NCBI GenBank assembly: GCA_964017235.1
Contig: OZ024929.1
Location: 108,113,793 to 108,177,792, forward strand
DNA length: 64,000 nt
Direction of reading: 5' to 3'
Source of the DNA: Sabellastarte sp. h YS-2021
Taxonomy: Eukaryota > Annelida > Polychaeta > Sabellida > Sabellidae
In this document: piece after piece, positions 49,026 to 61,760 of the stretch
Layout: the number at the start of each line of letters is the position of its first letter
Numbering within the stretch: the first letter of the stretch is position 1
Notes under the pieces: generated by a model
What the model was told of the DNA's origin: nothing
Databases searched by the model: none
What the model saw: the letters and a program-made list of their open reading frames with translations, nothing else
Position numbers and translations under genes: made by a program

Positions 49026-49585
49026 CCTCCCCCAAAGAGGGTATGTTTACCTCCACCAGAAGGCTATGTTTTTCTCTTGTCTGTCTGTCAGTATTCCTGA
49101 AAACTCCAAAAGTAAGTAACAAATCTTCCTTTACTTTTATGTGGGCAGGGCCTGCCAACAGGAAGGAGTGATAAATGTTCCTTATATGATCAAATGCATG
49201 CAGATTATAAACAAGAGCACTCGGACCACTCCCAATTTATTTTTCATGGATCCAGATAGTGATCCAGATCACTCCCAAAATCTAATCACTTGATCCTTAT
49301 CCCATTTAGGACATATCCTGAAAATTGCATGAAAATCCGTCAATAATTTTTTGAGTAATCTGTCTTTAAAATTTACATTTCATGGATCCAGAAGATCCAG
49401 ATGATCCGTATCACTCCCAAAATCTAAAATCACTTCTTCCTTTTACCATTTCGGACATATCCTGAAAATTTTATCAAAATCCGTCCATAAGTTTTTGAGT
49501 TATCTTGTTCACAAACAAACGGACGGACAGACAGATGGACAGACAAACCCAGGCAAAAACATAACCTCCTTGGCGGAGGTAAACT
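49026..49585 (+). mobile_element. family G element, most complete copy, with an extra left fragment
   Basis: Left fragment CACCTCCCCCAAAGAGGGTATG and CTGTCTGTCAGTATTCC. The main copy runs from AACAAGAGCACTCGG (about 49211) through two units of GGATCCAGAT.GTGATCCAGATCACTCCC and TCCTGAAAATT..ATGAAAATCCGTC. A (GGAC)n-(AGAC)n tract (ACGGACGGACAGACAGATGG) leads to the right-end hairpin ACCTCC-TTGGC-GGAGGT (about 49564-49580). Confidence 0.75.
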
Positions 49586-50177
49586 ATACACCATTGATTT
49601 TTTAAGTGTGTCTATTTTGTGCACAAATGATAATAATCTTTAAGTCTAGTCAGTGTACAGAATATATATGCCAGCAGGGGTTTTTACAGGGCCCACCAGG
49701 GAACATCTGTTGTTAGAGAATATAAAATGTGAGCACAGATAATTACCACAGTTATTTTTTTCATACACACACCTTATGCCTGTAACTACATTTTTAATAA
49801 CCATGTTCTGTGATAGGCTCTGTGAAATTCACTGCATAATGTATTTTTCCACTGACTTGTCTCTGCAATAATCACGTTACCATTATGCACTCATTTATTT
49901 ACAGATATCATTTTGAAATAACCATAATGTTTTAACAGTCAAAATGTGCTCATGACAGTTGTAGATGATGCTGCATTGTGCAATTTTAAGATGGAACAAC
50001 AAACATGTTTTAAAAATTCAACGTTTTTGAAGGTCTAAGTTCATTTTTTTCTTTTATATGAATATAATTGTAAAAGAAGTGTTTGGCAATGACTGTAACA
50101 AGTTAATAACCATATCTTAGTCATACAATGAGACATTTCAGGGTAACAATTTTTCTGGTAAACCTAAATCAAACTAG
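49586..50177. other. intergenic DNA, no feature recognised
   Basis: AT-rich sequence between two elements. Confidence 0.45.
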
Positions 50178-50429
50178 AACAAGCATTCTGACGCATGCAT
50201 TTATCTCCCGCCATATAAATTAGATGTACTAAAGATAACATATTTTAACAAGGTGCTCTAAATGTAATACTTTTCAAGTTATAATTGATTTAGTGCATGA
50301 TTTCATGAATTTTAATGCATTAAAAATTATTTAAAAAATTCATTAAAAAAATTTACCATGTGAAAGCTGTCCAAAATGTAGGTGAATGAGTTATTTCAGA
50401 AATATTGGCTATCTGCAATACTTTTAGTG

Positions 50430-51730
50430 ATAATTGGCAGTTACTCATTTTGAGTAGGTGAGTAATTAGCTACGGATCTGAAAATTCACTAATTGAAAGC
50501 TCTCCAAAATGTATGTGAATGAGTTATTTCAGAAATACTGGCTATCTGCAATACTTTCAGTGATAATACGCATTTACTCATTTTGAGTAGCTGAATAATT
50601 AACCACGGGTGTGAAACTTCACCAAGTGAAAGCTCTCCCAAAAGTAGGTGAACGAGTTATTTGAGAAAAATTGGCTATCTGCAATACTTTTACAGATAAT
50701 TCACATTTACTCATTTTGATTAGGTGAGTAATTAGCTACGGATCTGGAACTTCACCATGTGAAAGCTCTCCTAAAAGTAGATGAACGAGTAATTTGATAA
50801 AAATTGGATACCTGCAATACTTTTAGAGATAATTAGCAGTTACTCATTTTGAGGAGGTGAATAATTAGCTACGGCTCTGAAAATTCACCAAGTGAAAGCT
50901 CTCCCAAAAGTAGGTGAATGAGTTATTTGATAAAAATTGGCTATCTGCAATACTTTTAGAGATAATTCACATTTACTCATTTTCAGTAGGTGAGTAATTA
51001 GCTATGGGTCTGGAACTTCATCATGTGAAAGCCCTCCCAAAAGTAGATGAATGAGTTATTTGATAAAAATTGGATATCCGCAATCCTTTTAGAGATAATT
51101 CACATTTACTCATTTTGAGTAGGTGAATAATTAGCTACGGGTCTGAAACCTCACCAAGTAAAAGCTCTCCCAAAAGTAGGTGAATGAGTTATTTGAGAAA
51201 AATTGGATATCTGCAATACTTTTACAGATAATTCACATTTACTCATTTTGAGTAGGTGAGTAATTAGCTACAGGTCTGGAACTTCACCATGTGAAAGCTC
51301 TCCCAAAAGTAGATGAACGAGTAATTTGATAAAAATTGGATATCCACAATACTTTTAGAGATAATTAGCATTTACTCATTTTGAGTAGGTGAATAATTAG
51401 CTACGGGTCTGAAACTTCACCAAGTGAAAGCTCTTCCAAAAGTAGGTGAATGAGTTATTTAAGAAAAATTGGATATCCCCAATACTTTTAGGGATAATTC
51501 ACATTTACTCATTTTGAGTAGGTGAGTAATTAGCTACGGGTCTGGAATTTCACCATGTGAAAGCTCTCCCAAAAGTAGATGAATGAGTTATTTGATAAAA
51601 ATTGGATATCCGCAATACTTTTAGAGATAATTATCATTTACTCATTTTGAGTAGGTGAATAATTAGCTACGGGTCTGAAACTTCACCATGTGAAAGCTCT
51701 CCCAAAAGTAGATGAAGCAATTATTTGAGA
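50430..51730 (+). repeat. 133-bp satellite array, dimeric higher-order form
   Basis: TTACTCATTTT starts at 50441, 50574, 50707, 50840, 50973, 51106, 51239, 51372, 51505 and 51638, exactly 133 bp apart. Units alternate between TGAGTAATTAGCTA..GGAACTTCACCATG and TGAATAATTAGCTA..GAAACTTCACCAAG types, giving a 266-bp dimer repeated five times. Confidence 0.9.
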
Positions 51731-51744
51731 AAAATTATGTCATT

Positions 51745-53760
51745 ATTTTGCCACAAATAAGAAAATAGCTATTACTCACTTATGGCATGCAATAGAACCC
51801 CAAACTATATGCATTTACCCTACAGTCACAATTTCAAAGTAGGTATTACTCGGCTATCCAATGTGCAACAGGTCTGAAACTTTACTATGTGATAGGTTAT
51901 CAAAAACTAGATGAATAACATATTTGAAAATATTTCCCTAACTTTAATACTTTTGAAGATATTTGACATTTACTTATGTTGTTATTTTGCTACAAATAAG
52001 AAAATAGCTATTACTCACTTATGGCATGCAATACAACCCCAAAATATATACCATCTTATAGTTAAGGACAAAGTAGCTGAACAACATATTTGAAGAAAAA
52101 GCTGTAACTGCAATAGTTTTGGAGTTACAATGGATTTACTCAACAGTCACAATTTCAAAGTAGCTATTACTTAGCTATGCAATGTGCAACAGGTCTGAAA
52201 CTTTACTATGTGATAGCCTACAAAAAAGTAGATGAATGACGTATTTGAAAAGAATTCCGTAACTTTAATACTTCTGAAGATATTTGACATTTACTTATGT
52301 CATTATTTTGCTACTAATAAGAAAATAGCTATTACTCACTTATGGCATGCAATAGAACCCCAAACTACATGCCAGCTTATAGCTAAGGACAAAGTAGGTG
52401 AACAACATATTTTACGAAAATATTGTAACTGCAATAGTTTTGGAGTTACAATGGATTTACTCAACTGTAGAATTTCAAAGTAGCTATTACTCTGCTATCC
52501 CATGTGGAACAGATCTGAAACTTTACTATGTGATAGCTTATGAAAAAGTAGCTGGATAACATATTTGAAAAGAATTCCCTAACCTTAATACTTTTGAAGA
52601 TATTTGACATTTACTTATGTCATGATTTTGCTGCAAATAACAAAATAGCTATTACTCACTTATGGCATGCAATAGAACCCCAAACTATGTACCATCTTAT
52701 AGCTAAGGACAAAGTAGCTGAACAACATATTTTAGGAAAATACTCTAACTGCAATAGTTTTGGAGTTACAATGGCTTTACTCAACAGTCAGAATTTCAAA
52801 GTAGCTATTACTCAGCTATCCAAGGTGCAACAGGTCTGAAACTTTACTATGTTATAGCTTACCAAAAAGTAGATGGACAACATATTTGAAAAGATTTCCC
52901 TAACTTTAATACTTTTGAAGATATCTGACATTTACTTCTTCTGTTATTTAGCTACAAATGAGAAAATACCTATTACTCACTTATGGCAAGCAATAGAACC
53001 CCAAACTATGTACCATCTCATAGCTAAGAACAAAGTAGCTGAACAACATATTTTAGGAAAATACTCCAACTGCAATAGTTTTTGAGTTACAATGGCTTTA
53101 CTCAACAGTCAGAATTTCAAAGTAGCTATTACTCAGCTATCCAAGGTGCAACAGGTCTGAAACTTTACTATGTCATAGCTTACCAAAAAGTAGATGGACA
53201 ACATATTTGAAAAGATTTTAATACTTTTGAAGATATTTGACATTTACTTCTTCTGTTATTTAGCTACAAATGAGAAAATAGCTATTACTCACTTATGGCA
53301 TGCAACAGAACCCCAAACTATGTACCATCTTATAGCTAAGAAGAAAGTAGCTGAACAACACATTTTAGGAAAACACTCTAAGTGCAATAGTTTTGGAGTT
53401 ACAATGGCTTTACTCAACAGTCAGAATTTCAAAGTAGCTATTACTCAGCTATCCAAGGTGCAACAGGTCTGAAACTTTAGTATGTGATAGCTTACCAAAA
53501 AGAAGATGGACAACATATTTGAAAAGATTTCCCTAACTTCAATACTTTTGAAGATATTTGACATTTACTTATTCTGTTATTTAGCTACAAATGAGAAAAT
53601 AGCTATTACTCACTTATGGCATGCAATAGAACCCCAAACTATGTACCATCTTATAGCTAAGGAAAAAGTAGCTGAACAACATATTTGAAGAAAAAGTTGT
53701 TACTGCAATAGTTTTTGAGTTATGAGCCCTTTACTCAAAGTAGCTAAGATTGCTATTACT
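51745..53760 (+). repeat. about 320-bp satellite array (two half units of about 160)
   Basis: The GAAAATAGCTATTACTCACT motif (with variants) recurs at 51761, 52000, 52321, 52641, 52962, 53274 and 53594. Between these lies a second half unit with TTTCAAAGTAGCTATTACTC..CTATCC and CAACAGGTCTGAAACTTTAC. Spacing is 312-321 bp after the first, partial unit. Confidence 0.85.
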
Positions 53761-54064
53761 CACTTATCTTTAGGCCTAAGTCAATAAAACCAAAAACATT
53801 TTCAAGGGCATGAAAATTCATTGGGACAATTAATTTACAAAAAATCTGTAGCTGTAGTAGTTTTGGAGAAATCCGTGACTAACTAACGCACGCACACACG
53901 CACGCACACACACACAGACATCATTTCATAATCTCCCTCCCGGGCTAAAGCCTGGCAGGAGATAAAAATGTTTTTGTCAAAAAATGAAACATAACAAAAG
54001 CTTTTGCAGAAATGCAAAGTAGAATGCAAAAATGGAATTATATTTGTAATGTAAAAGTTGAGAT

Positions 54065-54215
54065 TTGCACAAGTTAATTGCAACTTGTACAAGAAAGCTT
54101 TACAAGTTGCAACTTGCGCAAACAGCTTGTACAAGTTGCAACTTCTACAGGTTGAATTGTAGGAGTTGCAACATGTACAAATTTTGGACCTGTACAAGTT
54201 GCACCTTGGAGAAGC
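54065..54215. repeat. palindrome-rich minisatellite
   Basis: Repeated CAAGTTGCAACTTG (perfect 14-bp palindrome) and CTTGTACAAG (perfect 10-bp palindrome) motifs with variants (GTTGCAACTTCTACAGGTTG). Confidence 0.8.
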
Positions 54216-54360
54216 TCCATATTTTATCAGTAAGCAATGTATTTTAATAAATTTATACTTTAAAATTCACAAAAGCAACATATCTAATTTTCATGAATGT
54301 CAAATTTAATGTATGTTATACTTCTTAGATGAGAAAGGAAACTGTTGATGTGTATATTTT

Positions 54361-54703
54361 CACAATTTTGTTGACAATTCACTGCACTTTTAATGTGTAC
54401 ATTTATATTATTTAAATGTTGGGGGTAATACTGGTCTAACTGAAGCCTGTATCTGAGTTTAAGGTAGGTTGGTATTGATAAACTTATAAATTTAATCTAA
54501 ATTTAATAAGTCTAATATTAAAGTTTCTTGATATTACATTGCAATATGAGTGCACTGTTGCAATGTCACAATTTTGGTGACAATTCACTGCATTTTTAAT
54601 GCATACATTTATATTATTTAAATGTTGGGGGTCATATTGGTCTAACTGAAGCCTGTATCTGACTTTAAGGTAGGTTGGTATTGGTAAACTTATAAATTTA
54701 ATC
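54361..54703. repeat. tandem duplication, exact 206-bp offset
   Basis: CACAATTTTG.TGACAATTCA through ATAAATTTAATC occurs at 54361-54497 and 54567-54703 with about a dozen differences and no indel. The spacer holds the KLF 3' UTR-related segment. Confidence 0.9.
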
Positions 54704-55640
54704 ACATTTTCTGTCAAGAATTATCCTAAATTAATATTTATTCCACAACAAATTAATAAGTAAAATTAATTCTTTTCTGATGATAAACCCACAATTACAG
54801 TTATGCATGTACACTACTGTCATTTGTCCTTTTATGCTTTCCCTTACCCAATGTGATCCTAGTTTATTGCCTTGAAGTAAATAAAAAAATATCCCTGACG
54901 CAGTAGGAAGCCACATCAAGACAGCTGATTGCATTTAGAAGATTTCTATTTCTTACTTACTCCTTTTTAACCTTCATCTTTGAAGGTTGATTGTTATATT
55001 TTTATTATTAAAACTTTGCTGCCTAAATATTTTTTAAAAAGAGAAAAAGACCACAGTCCACAGTATGATAACTTGGATAATAATAAAGCTACAGTCTTAC
55101 AAGCATCAATAAGGAACAGCTTGCAATCTTACTGGACTTAGTATTTAACAAAAAAGCTTCATTTCCCTGCATGCTGAACAATGTAAATAAACTGCCGACT
55201 AAATATATGAATATTAATATATTGATAACTTTTGTTGTATTTTTAACATTACTTGTAAAAATTTTCAAGGTTTTTCTATAAATTTAATAATTTATAAAAA
55301 AACTTGTACATAACAAATATATAATTTGAAGATTCACTGTAGGCATAACAATGTAAAACATTTAACTGTTGAATTCATTCTAAAATAGTAACCCCTTTGA
55401 CCTGAACTGGGATGTGTATCGACTTAAATGAGGTTTATAAACACCTGATATTGGGTGGAGATACTAGTATTTTAAATAGTGTCTTAAAAATAGACCACAA
55501 ACACATATTAGTCTGTCAAGTGACCTTGGTAAATGGAAAATTCTGAAAACTTTATAGCACACAGAACATAAAATACATGAACAATTTATTTTGGCATGCA
55601 AAGGCACATGTCCATTTAAATAGAGCTACAAGAAATATTT
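54704..55640. other. intergenic DNA, no feature recognised
   Basis: AT-rich sequence with no supported gene. Confidence 0.45.
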
Positions 55641-55644
55641 ACAA

Positions 55645-55805
55645 AAGAATTTTTTACCATTCTACCAAGTATCAACATCTTACACCTCATGGATTTTGAG
55701 ATACATTATGGACAAGATTTTACTTGTGGCCCGCCTGCATGCACACCCATCCAGACACCATGGGTGAAAACAATATCAGCACAGCCCTTAAAGGCTGTGT
55801 TGGAC
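55645..55805 (-). repeat. family A copy, inverted
   Basis: On the minus strand: ACAGCCTTTAAGGGCTGTG palindrome, TTTCACCCATGGTGTCTGG, then ATCTCAAAATCCATGAGGTG and TTGATACTTGGTAGAATGG. Confidence 0.75.
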
Positions 55806-56007
55806 AGTGTGTTTGATGAAAATTAATATAACTGACCAAAGCAATTATGTATTTTGCTTAATTTAATGTGCTTAAATATTAGTGCTTAAATATCATGTGG
55901 TTTTGCATTATGTTCTTCATACAAATCTCTATCAATGTCTATTTTTGTCATGAATTTGTATTTGTATCAATTAAAACTCTGCACAAAATAAATGTTTTGT
56001 TTTTTCA

Positions 56008-56125
56008 TGACGAGTGGGGTTTTGTCCTCATTCTTATTTATCTGAGTGGGGTTGCGTCTGAGTGGGGTTTTGACCGATGGGGTTTGGTCTAAGTGGGGTT
56101 ATGCCCAGTGGAGTTTTGTCCGTTT
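56008..56125 (+). repeat. GAGTGGGGTTTTG minisatellite
   Basis: About six units of 15-33 bp sharing (A/G)(G/T)GGGGTTTTGTC. Confidence 0.75.
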
Positions 56126-56155
56126 ACCTGACCGAGTACCCACTTTGACCCATTA

Positions 56156-56250
56156 AGGAGGAGTTTATAAATTTGACCTCTTTATACTAGTTTCCTATTT
56201 ATGGAGGGGTTTATAAATTTGACCTCTCTATACTAGTTTCCTATTTACTT
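56156..56250 (+). repeat. 47-bp tandem duplication
   Basis: GTTTATAAATTTGACCTCTT / TCTATACTAGTTTCCTATTTA occurs twice in tandem. Confidence 0.85.
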
Positions 56251-57211
56251 CCAACACATTCTGGAGCTCTAAAGCAATAGATAAGGAGATAAAAGAACAA
56301 AACACAAAATCTCTGACTTTACGATCCCAGTTTTACCCATGGTAGACTTTCCTCAAGTCCTTTTGTCTTAGGTATTATATGAGGATTGAATAACTTTCTG
56401 ACAAAAGTATTTCATCCCTCAGTAATTTCCCCACCCATCATGATGGGTTCATAATGATTCCATGTATGTCAGATTTGGTGGAATAAGAAATACAAAGACT
56501 TGGAGCAAGTCTAACCCCATGGGGGCTTGGGAATAAATCTTACTGGCTTTCTAGAGTCTGCATATGCTTTGCTATTACCTCCCAATGCATACAAACACTC
56601 TAAAAACAATAATGATGGAGATATAAGCCAAAACACAAAATCTCTGATTTTACAACCCCAGTTTGACCCATGGGGGGAGAAGTTGGGGTGAATATATTCA
56701 AAAGCTATAGAAGCAATAACAAAGGAGAGATAAGCCAAAAAGACAACATACGTGATTTTATGACCCAAAAGGGGCCAGGGGATAAATCTGATCAGCTTTT
56801 AAGACTCTGTGCATGTGGTTTCCTGTTACCTCACAAAACCTTGTATAAAACCTGGTATAAAAGCACTCATAAATCGGTCAATTTTGGTCAAAATCACAAC
56901 CTACTGCAGTAAATAGCTTTTACTGAGCGGTGATGATGAATGGTGTCCCCCCCCCCCCCCCCCCCCAAAAAAAAAAAAAAATTAATCAAGGTCAAATATA
57001 GGCATGTGAAAAAAATTTCCCGTGCCTAAGGCATGTCACTGTCAAAAATGGCTAGAAAGTACCTGCTAACTAGGAAATTAGGAATTGGTGGCTAGATTTA
57101 ATGTCACCTTTGCAGAAGTATGATACAATTAGGAAACTAGAAATTTGTCGCTCACTTTATTGCAAGCTGGTGCTGTATCCCCAAACATAGCAAACCTGTA
57201 GAAGCAATAAT
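56251..57211. other. degraded repeats and homopolymers
   Basis: Contains decayed family D-like text (GGAGAGATAAGCCAAAAAGAC, ATGGGGGCTTGGGAATAAATC) and a 20-C run (56947-56966) followed by 15 A. No gene. Confidence 0.45.
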
Positions 57212-58225
57212 AAAACAAGGCCACTGCTGCAGCGGTTATCTCCCGCCTTAGAATCAGTAATAATGGAGAACTAAAGGAGATATAAGGCCTTTGTAGTAAG
57301 ATAAGATAACCCCACTTGACATTGAAGAAGGGGTCAAAAGTAAAAGTCAGCAATTGGAAAATAGTCTCAGGCCTTGACTTCGTGCAAGTTGTTTTCAGAT
57401 TTGGAACCCCTAGTAGCAATGATAAAGGAGATATAAGGCCTTTTTAATAGGATAATCCCATTTAACATGTGATATGACAGCCATTTTGTTTTTGAAACTA
57501 GGCTAAATTATTATCAGGCTAACTTTCCTAGCCATACATATTTTGCGCATATTTGATGAACCTAGCTGCAATATTTCAAGTTTTAGAGCATCTTAATGAT
57601 TTTTAAATAATTGGCTATGGTGGCCATTTTGTTTTTCAAAATAAGGCCAAAATTTTTCTCAGGCAAAACATTTGAAGGCCAGGACTTTTGATAGTCTGTC
57701 TTTATATTCTGAAGCCATAGCACCAACAATAATAAGGGAGAAATAAAGACGTTTTAGTGTGACAACCTCATTTAACATTGAAGCAGGGGTCAAAGGTCAA
57801 ATTCAACACCTGGAAAAGATTCCCAGGCCATGACTTCCTACAAGTTGTTTTCACATTCCAAACCTCTAGGAGCAATATTTGGGGAGATATGAGGCCTTTT
57901 TAATAGATAACCCTGTTTGACATTAAACATTTGATATGGCGGCCATTTTGTTTTTGAACTAGGCCAAAATTACTATCAGGCTAGCTTTTCTAGCCATATA
58001 GCTTTTGTGCAAATATGATGAAGCTAGCTGGAATATTTCAAGATTTAGAGCACCTTTATGATTTTCAAACAATTAGCTATGGCGGCCATTTTAAATTTCA
58101 AAATGAGGCTAAAAATTTGCAGAGACAGGTTTTCATAGTCATAAACATTCCCTGCAAATTTGGTGAAGATATCTTTATAAATGAATGAGATATTAAGGTT
58201 TATGCAAAAACGTGATGAACGGAAA
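57212..58225 (+). mobile_element. family D element, right-truncated (D3)
   Basis: Left end AACAAGGCCACTGCTGCAGC, then GGTTATCTCCCGCC. Three or four units follow, with GGAGATATAAGGCCTTTTTAAT, GATATGGCGGCCATTTTGTTT and GATGAAGCTAGCTGGAATATTT, then GCAAAAACGTGATGAACGG, after which the microsatellite and right hairpin are missing. Confidence 0.7.
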
Positions 58226-58299
58226 CAAAAGTTGTGGCCTGCAAATGGTATTCAGAAGGAAAGTAACAAGGTAACTATTTAGGTGTAAAAAAATGGTTA

Positions 58300-59460
58300 A
58301 AAACATATTTAAAGAAAACACGGCAAATGCAATAGTTTTCAAGTTACAAGTAGCTTTTGCTCAGCTATGCAATCAGTTAAAGGGTTGCAATTTTAATATG
58401 GTATAGCTCATTCAAAAGTAGGTGAGAACCTGAAAGTAGCTATTACTCAGCTATGCAATGAGCTACAGGACTGCAATTTTACTATTTTATAGCTGACCCA
58501 AAAGTAACTAAATAACTTATTTAAACAAAATACTCTAAATGCAATAGTTTTCAAGTTACAACTGATTAATTCAACAGTAAAAATCTAAAACTAGCTCTTG
58601 CTCAGCTATGCCATGACATAGAATAGAATAGCTCTTACACAGCTTTGTCATGAGCTACACGTCTGCAATTTTACATTGTTATAGCTAATTCAAAAGTACA
58701 TGAATAAGATATTTAAACAAAATTCTCTGAATGCAATGCTTTTCAAGATACAACTGATTTACTCAACAGACAAAACCTCAAAGTAGCTATTACTCAGCTA
58801 TGCAATGAGCTACAGGTCTGCAAATTTACTATGTTATAGCTGACCCAAAAGTGGACAAACAATATATTAAACAAAATACGCTAAATGCAATATAGTTTTC
58901 AAGTTACAACTGATTTACTCAACAGTGAGATCCTGAAAGTAGCTATTGCTCAAATATGCCATGAGCTACAGGTCTGTAATTTCGCTATGTTATTGCTGAC
59001 CAGAAAATAGGTGAATAACATATTTAAAGAAAATACTGTAAATGCAGTAGTTTTTAAGTTACAACTGATTTACACAACAGTGAGAACCTGAAAATAGCTC
59101 TTACACAGCTTTGTCATGAGCTACACGTCTGCAATTTTACATTGTTATAGCTAATTCAAAAGTACATGAATAAGATATTTAAACAAAATTCTCTGAATGC
59201 AATGTTTTTCAAGATACAACTGATTTACTCAACAGAGCAAACCTCAAAGTAGCTATTGCTCAGCTATAGAATGAGCTACAGGTCTGCAATTTTACTATGT
59301 TATAGCTGACCCAAAAGTGGACAAACAATATATTAAACAAAATACTCTAAATGCAATATAGTTTTCAAGTTACAACTGATTTACTCAACAGTGAGATCCT
59401 GAAAGTAGCTATTGCTCAAATATGCCATGTCCTACACGTCTGCAATTTCACTATATAAAG
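58300..59460 (+). repeat. 155-bp satellite array, trimeric (465-bp) higher-order form
   Basis: Monomer starts at about 58624, 58779, 58934, 59088, 59243 and 59398 (154-155 bp apart). Three monomer types recur in order: A (GCTCTTACACAGCTTTGTCATG), B (AGCTATT.CTCAGCTAT.GAATG type), C (GCTATTGCTCAAATATGCCATG), then A, B, C again. Earlier units at 58433-58600 are less regular. Confidence 0.85.
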
Positions 59461-61554
59461 TTAACCATTATTACAGTTCTAAAACAGTTCTTGGAGTGTC
59501 TTACAGTAAAGTGATGTGCAATTTACCTGAATTTTACAATAATTAAGATATTTCAATTAACATTTGTGGTCAAGAGAAAATCTCTAATGACAATGTAATG
59601 ACTAGTGACAGTGTAACAACTACTCAAAGAATGCTTCTAGTTACTCCCTGAATTCTTCAGTAAAGTGTCGTTGCATTGTTATTTAGTATTAGTTTGCTAT
59701 TTTATGAATGCTTCAATTTACAGCCCACCCTTGAGTGTATTCTAAATTTGAAACAGTTTTTTTCTGTGCTAACAATAATAATAATAAACAGCATTAATTG
59801 CATATCATTTGAACACTGTATTAAGTCTTTCAAGTACAATATACTAGTATTCTCAGCACATGTCCAAAATGTTTATAGATGTCACTTAATTGTTTTTTGT
59901 GACAATTTGTAAACCTAAATATTATACCCTCGTATAAAAGAAAAAAATGTATATCTCTATATATTTATGAGTAAACTTATTTTTAACAAATATTACGACA
60001 GAATGTAAAAAAAAAGAAAACTCACCTTCACTTATCCAGTCATTTTGCTTTTTCAACAAAAGTATTGGACGAAGTGAATGCTCATATCCCTTATATAGCG
60101 GGGAAGCCACATTCTAAATATAGCAACTCCGGGTCTTTCCCGGTCGAGTTATTTTTAGAAACACACTCATTCCTTTATAAAGCAGATTTATCGACATTTC
60201 CTTGTCAGTCAACAAGAAGTGTTCATATGAGAAGTATGTGTCGGAATGCTTGTGACTGAAACGAAGTGACCTATTGATTTTATGTCTGTTTCCAAAGAGT
60301 CTTATATGAATGTACACCTTTAAACTTCACCGAACATTTTACACCAAAGGTATCATTACTACAGTACAGTATAGATAAAGAAACGTCTGGCATTTCATTA
60401 AACTGGTTCTTCTAACGAACCCAAATGATTCTATCAAAGAGTTGATCAAATACAAATAAAAGTCATGAGCTGTCTGGGTTATGAGATCGCCGGCTGCTTT
60501 TCTATGCTAAATTATAAATATTTAAAATAATTCACGTAAACAATAATCCATTACATATGGTTATTAACTAAGACAGTCATCAAGTGTTGTGTGATTTTAT
60601 AATGATTTTTGGATTATTTCTTTAAGTTTGCACACAAACCAGGGGAGAAGGTACTAGTGACAAGTCAGCTATTCAGGTACTGGGGTAGGAGTCTTTTCTT
60701 TTAGTCTCAAATTTTACACTTGTTTTCATGACTTTTAACAATGAGCAATTATAATTTTTGCGTGGTCTAAGTTTGGTGGGAAACTGGGTATATTGTGGCA
60801 TATTTTGTTAAGTCTGTCAAAAGTTTAAAAAGAGAAGAAATAATATGGATTATAGGTTGTTCAGGCAAAATTTAAAGAGACCGAGGGTTTTAAGGATAGA
60901 AATAATCCATTATACTCAATAGACGATATACAACTAAAAATAATAATTAAGAAGTATCAGTGCTGGGGCCCAACTTAGGAGCCAGCCTAGCCTTGTTTAA
61001 GGCTCAAATTTATACTATATGTTTTTCAAACATGTACACAGATATTTTGTATTCATAAAGTACTCATACATGTTATTAGGAACGAGCTCCTCAGACAGTC
61101 TCTATCTTAGCAGTATGCCAATGTAAAAACCAATATATGTATCAGTACATTATGCAAACTGAAATTCCATTGTCCGAATTGAAACTTTTCCCTGATTGCA
61201 AAGAAACTTGAGACTTTTAGCAAGACTGGAGTCAGCCCATATTAAGATAAAAAAGGACTGACTGCCAACATATAAGCCCAATTTCAAAAAATTAAGTTCA
61301 AGAATGATTTAACATTAACCTGTTACATAGAATGTACACATAGCCCACTTTTAAATGTATAGACAGATATTAGCCCAACTAAGTTTGTTATACCCCATGG
61401 TGCTTTTACTCATGAATTTAACCAGCTATTTTACCCAAGTACTGAAATTGCAATTTAACAGCATATCATTAGGAAATGTTATTTTAGAGGTTTTTTCCGT
61501 ACTTATCCCATCTATAGATTTGCTTACAGATATTAAGTGTCAGTCAGCTGACAT
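59461..61554. other. apparently single-copy DNA, possible promoter-like patch
   Basis: No gene found. 60060-60260 is relatively CpG-rich, with CCTTATATAGCGG (about 60089) and CTTTATAAAG (about 60173), and could be a promoter, but no coding exon follows. Confidence 0.35.
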
Positions 61555-61760
61555 TATGTCGTCACTCTGCCGCGTGGGCATACGCGTCCGCGTACGCGTC
61601 CGCGTGAACAACTTCTCCTCCAAAACTACAAGGCCTAGAGACGTGCTGTTTTTTTTAAAAGATACCTTATCTATCGAGGATGAAAAATTGTTCAAGGCAT
61701 GCAAATCTGTCTGTTCGTCTGTTTGCTAGAGACATTACAAGGGGGGTACCCCCACCAAAA
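61555..61760 (+). repeat. CpG-rich palindromic left end of an unclassified element
   Basis: ACGCGTCCGCGTACGCGTCC is internally palindromic. CTGTCTGTTCGTCTGTTTGC and the perfect palindrome GGGGGTACCCCC (61742-61753 region) follow. The layout is similar to the CpG-rich ends of the other families. Confidence 0.45.

Larger units (their letters stand above)
50178..53966 (+). mobile_element. family D element, complete, 3.8 kb (D2)
   Basis: Left end AACAAGCATTCTGACGCATG, then TTATCTCCCGCC. The right end has ACGCACGCACACACGCACGC, TAATCTCCCTCCCGGGC and GGCAGGAGATAA. The interior is two unrelated-period arrays (133 bp, then about 320 bp). No coding frame. Same plan as D1 but with different satellites. 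Confidence 0.75.

Noticed and set aside
51911-53688. Series of 60-92-codon frames (IFEKISLTLILLKIFDIY...)
   Set aside because: These recur because they lie in the 320-bp satellite; each monomer gives the same frame. No start context or divergence pattern suggests protein function.
60065-60259. Short + frame in the CpG-richer patch
   Set aside because: No splice or domain support; the patch is better viewed as possible regulatory DNA.
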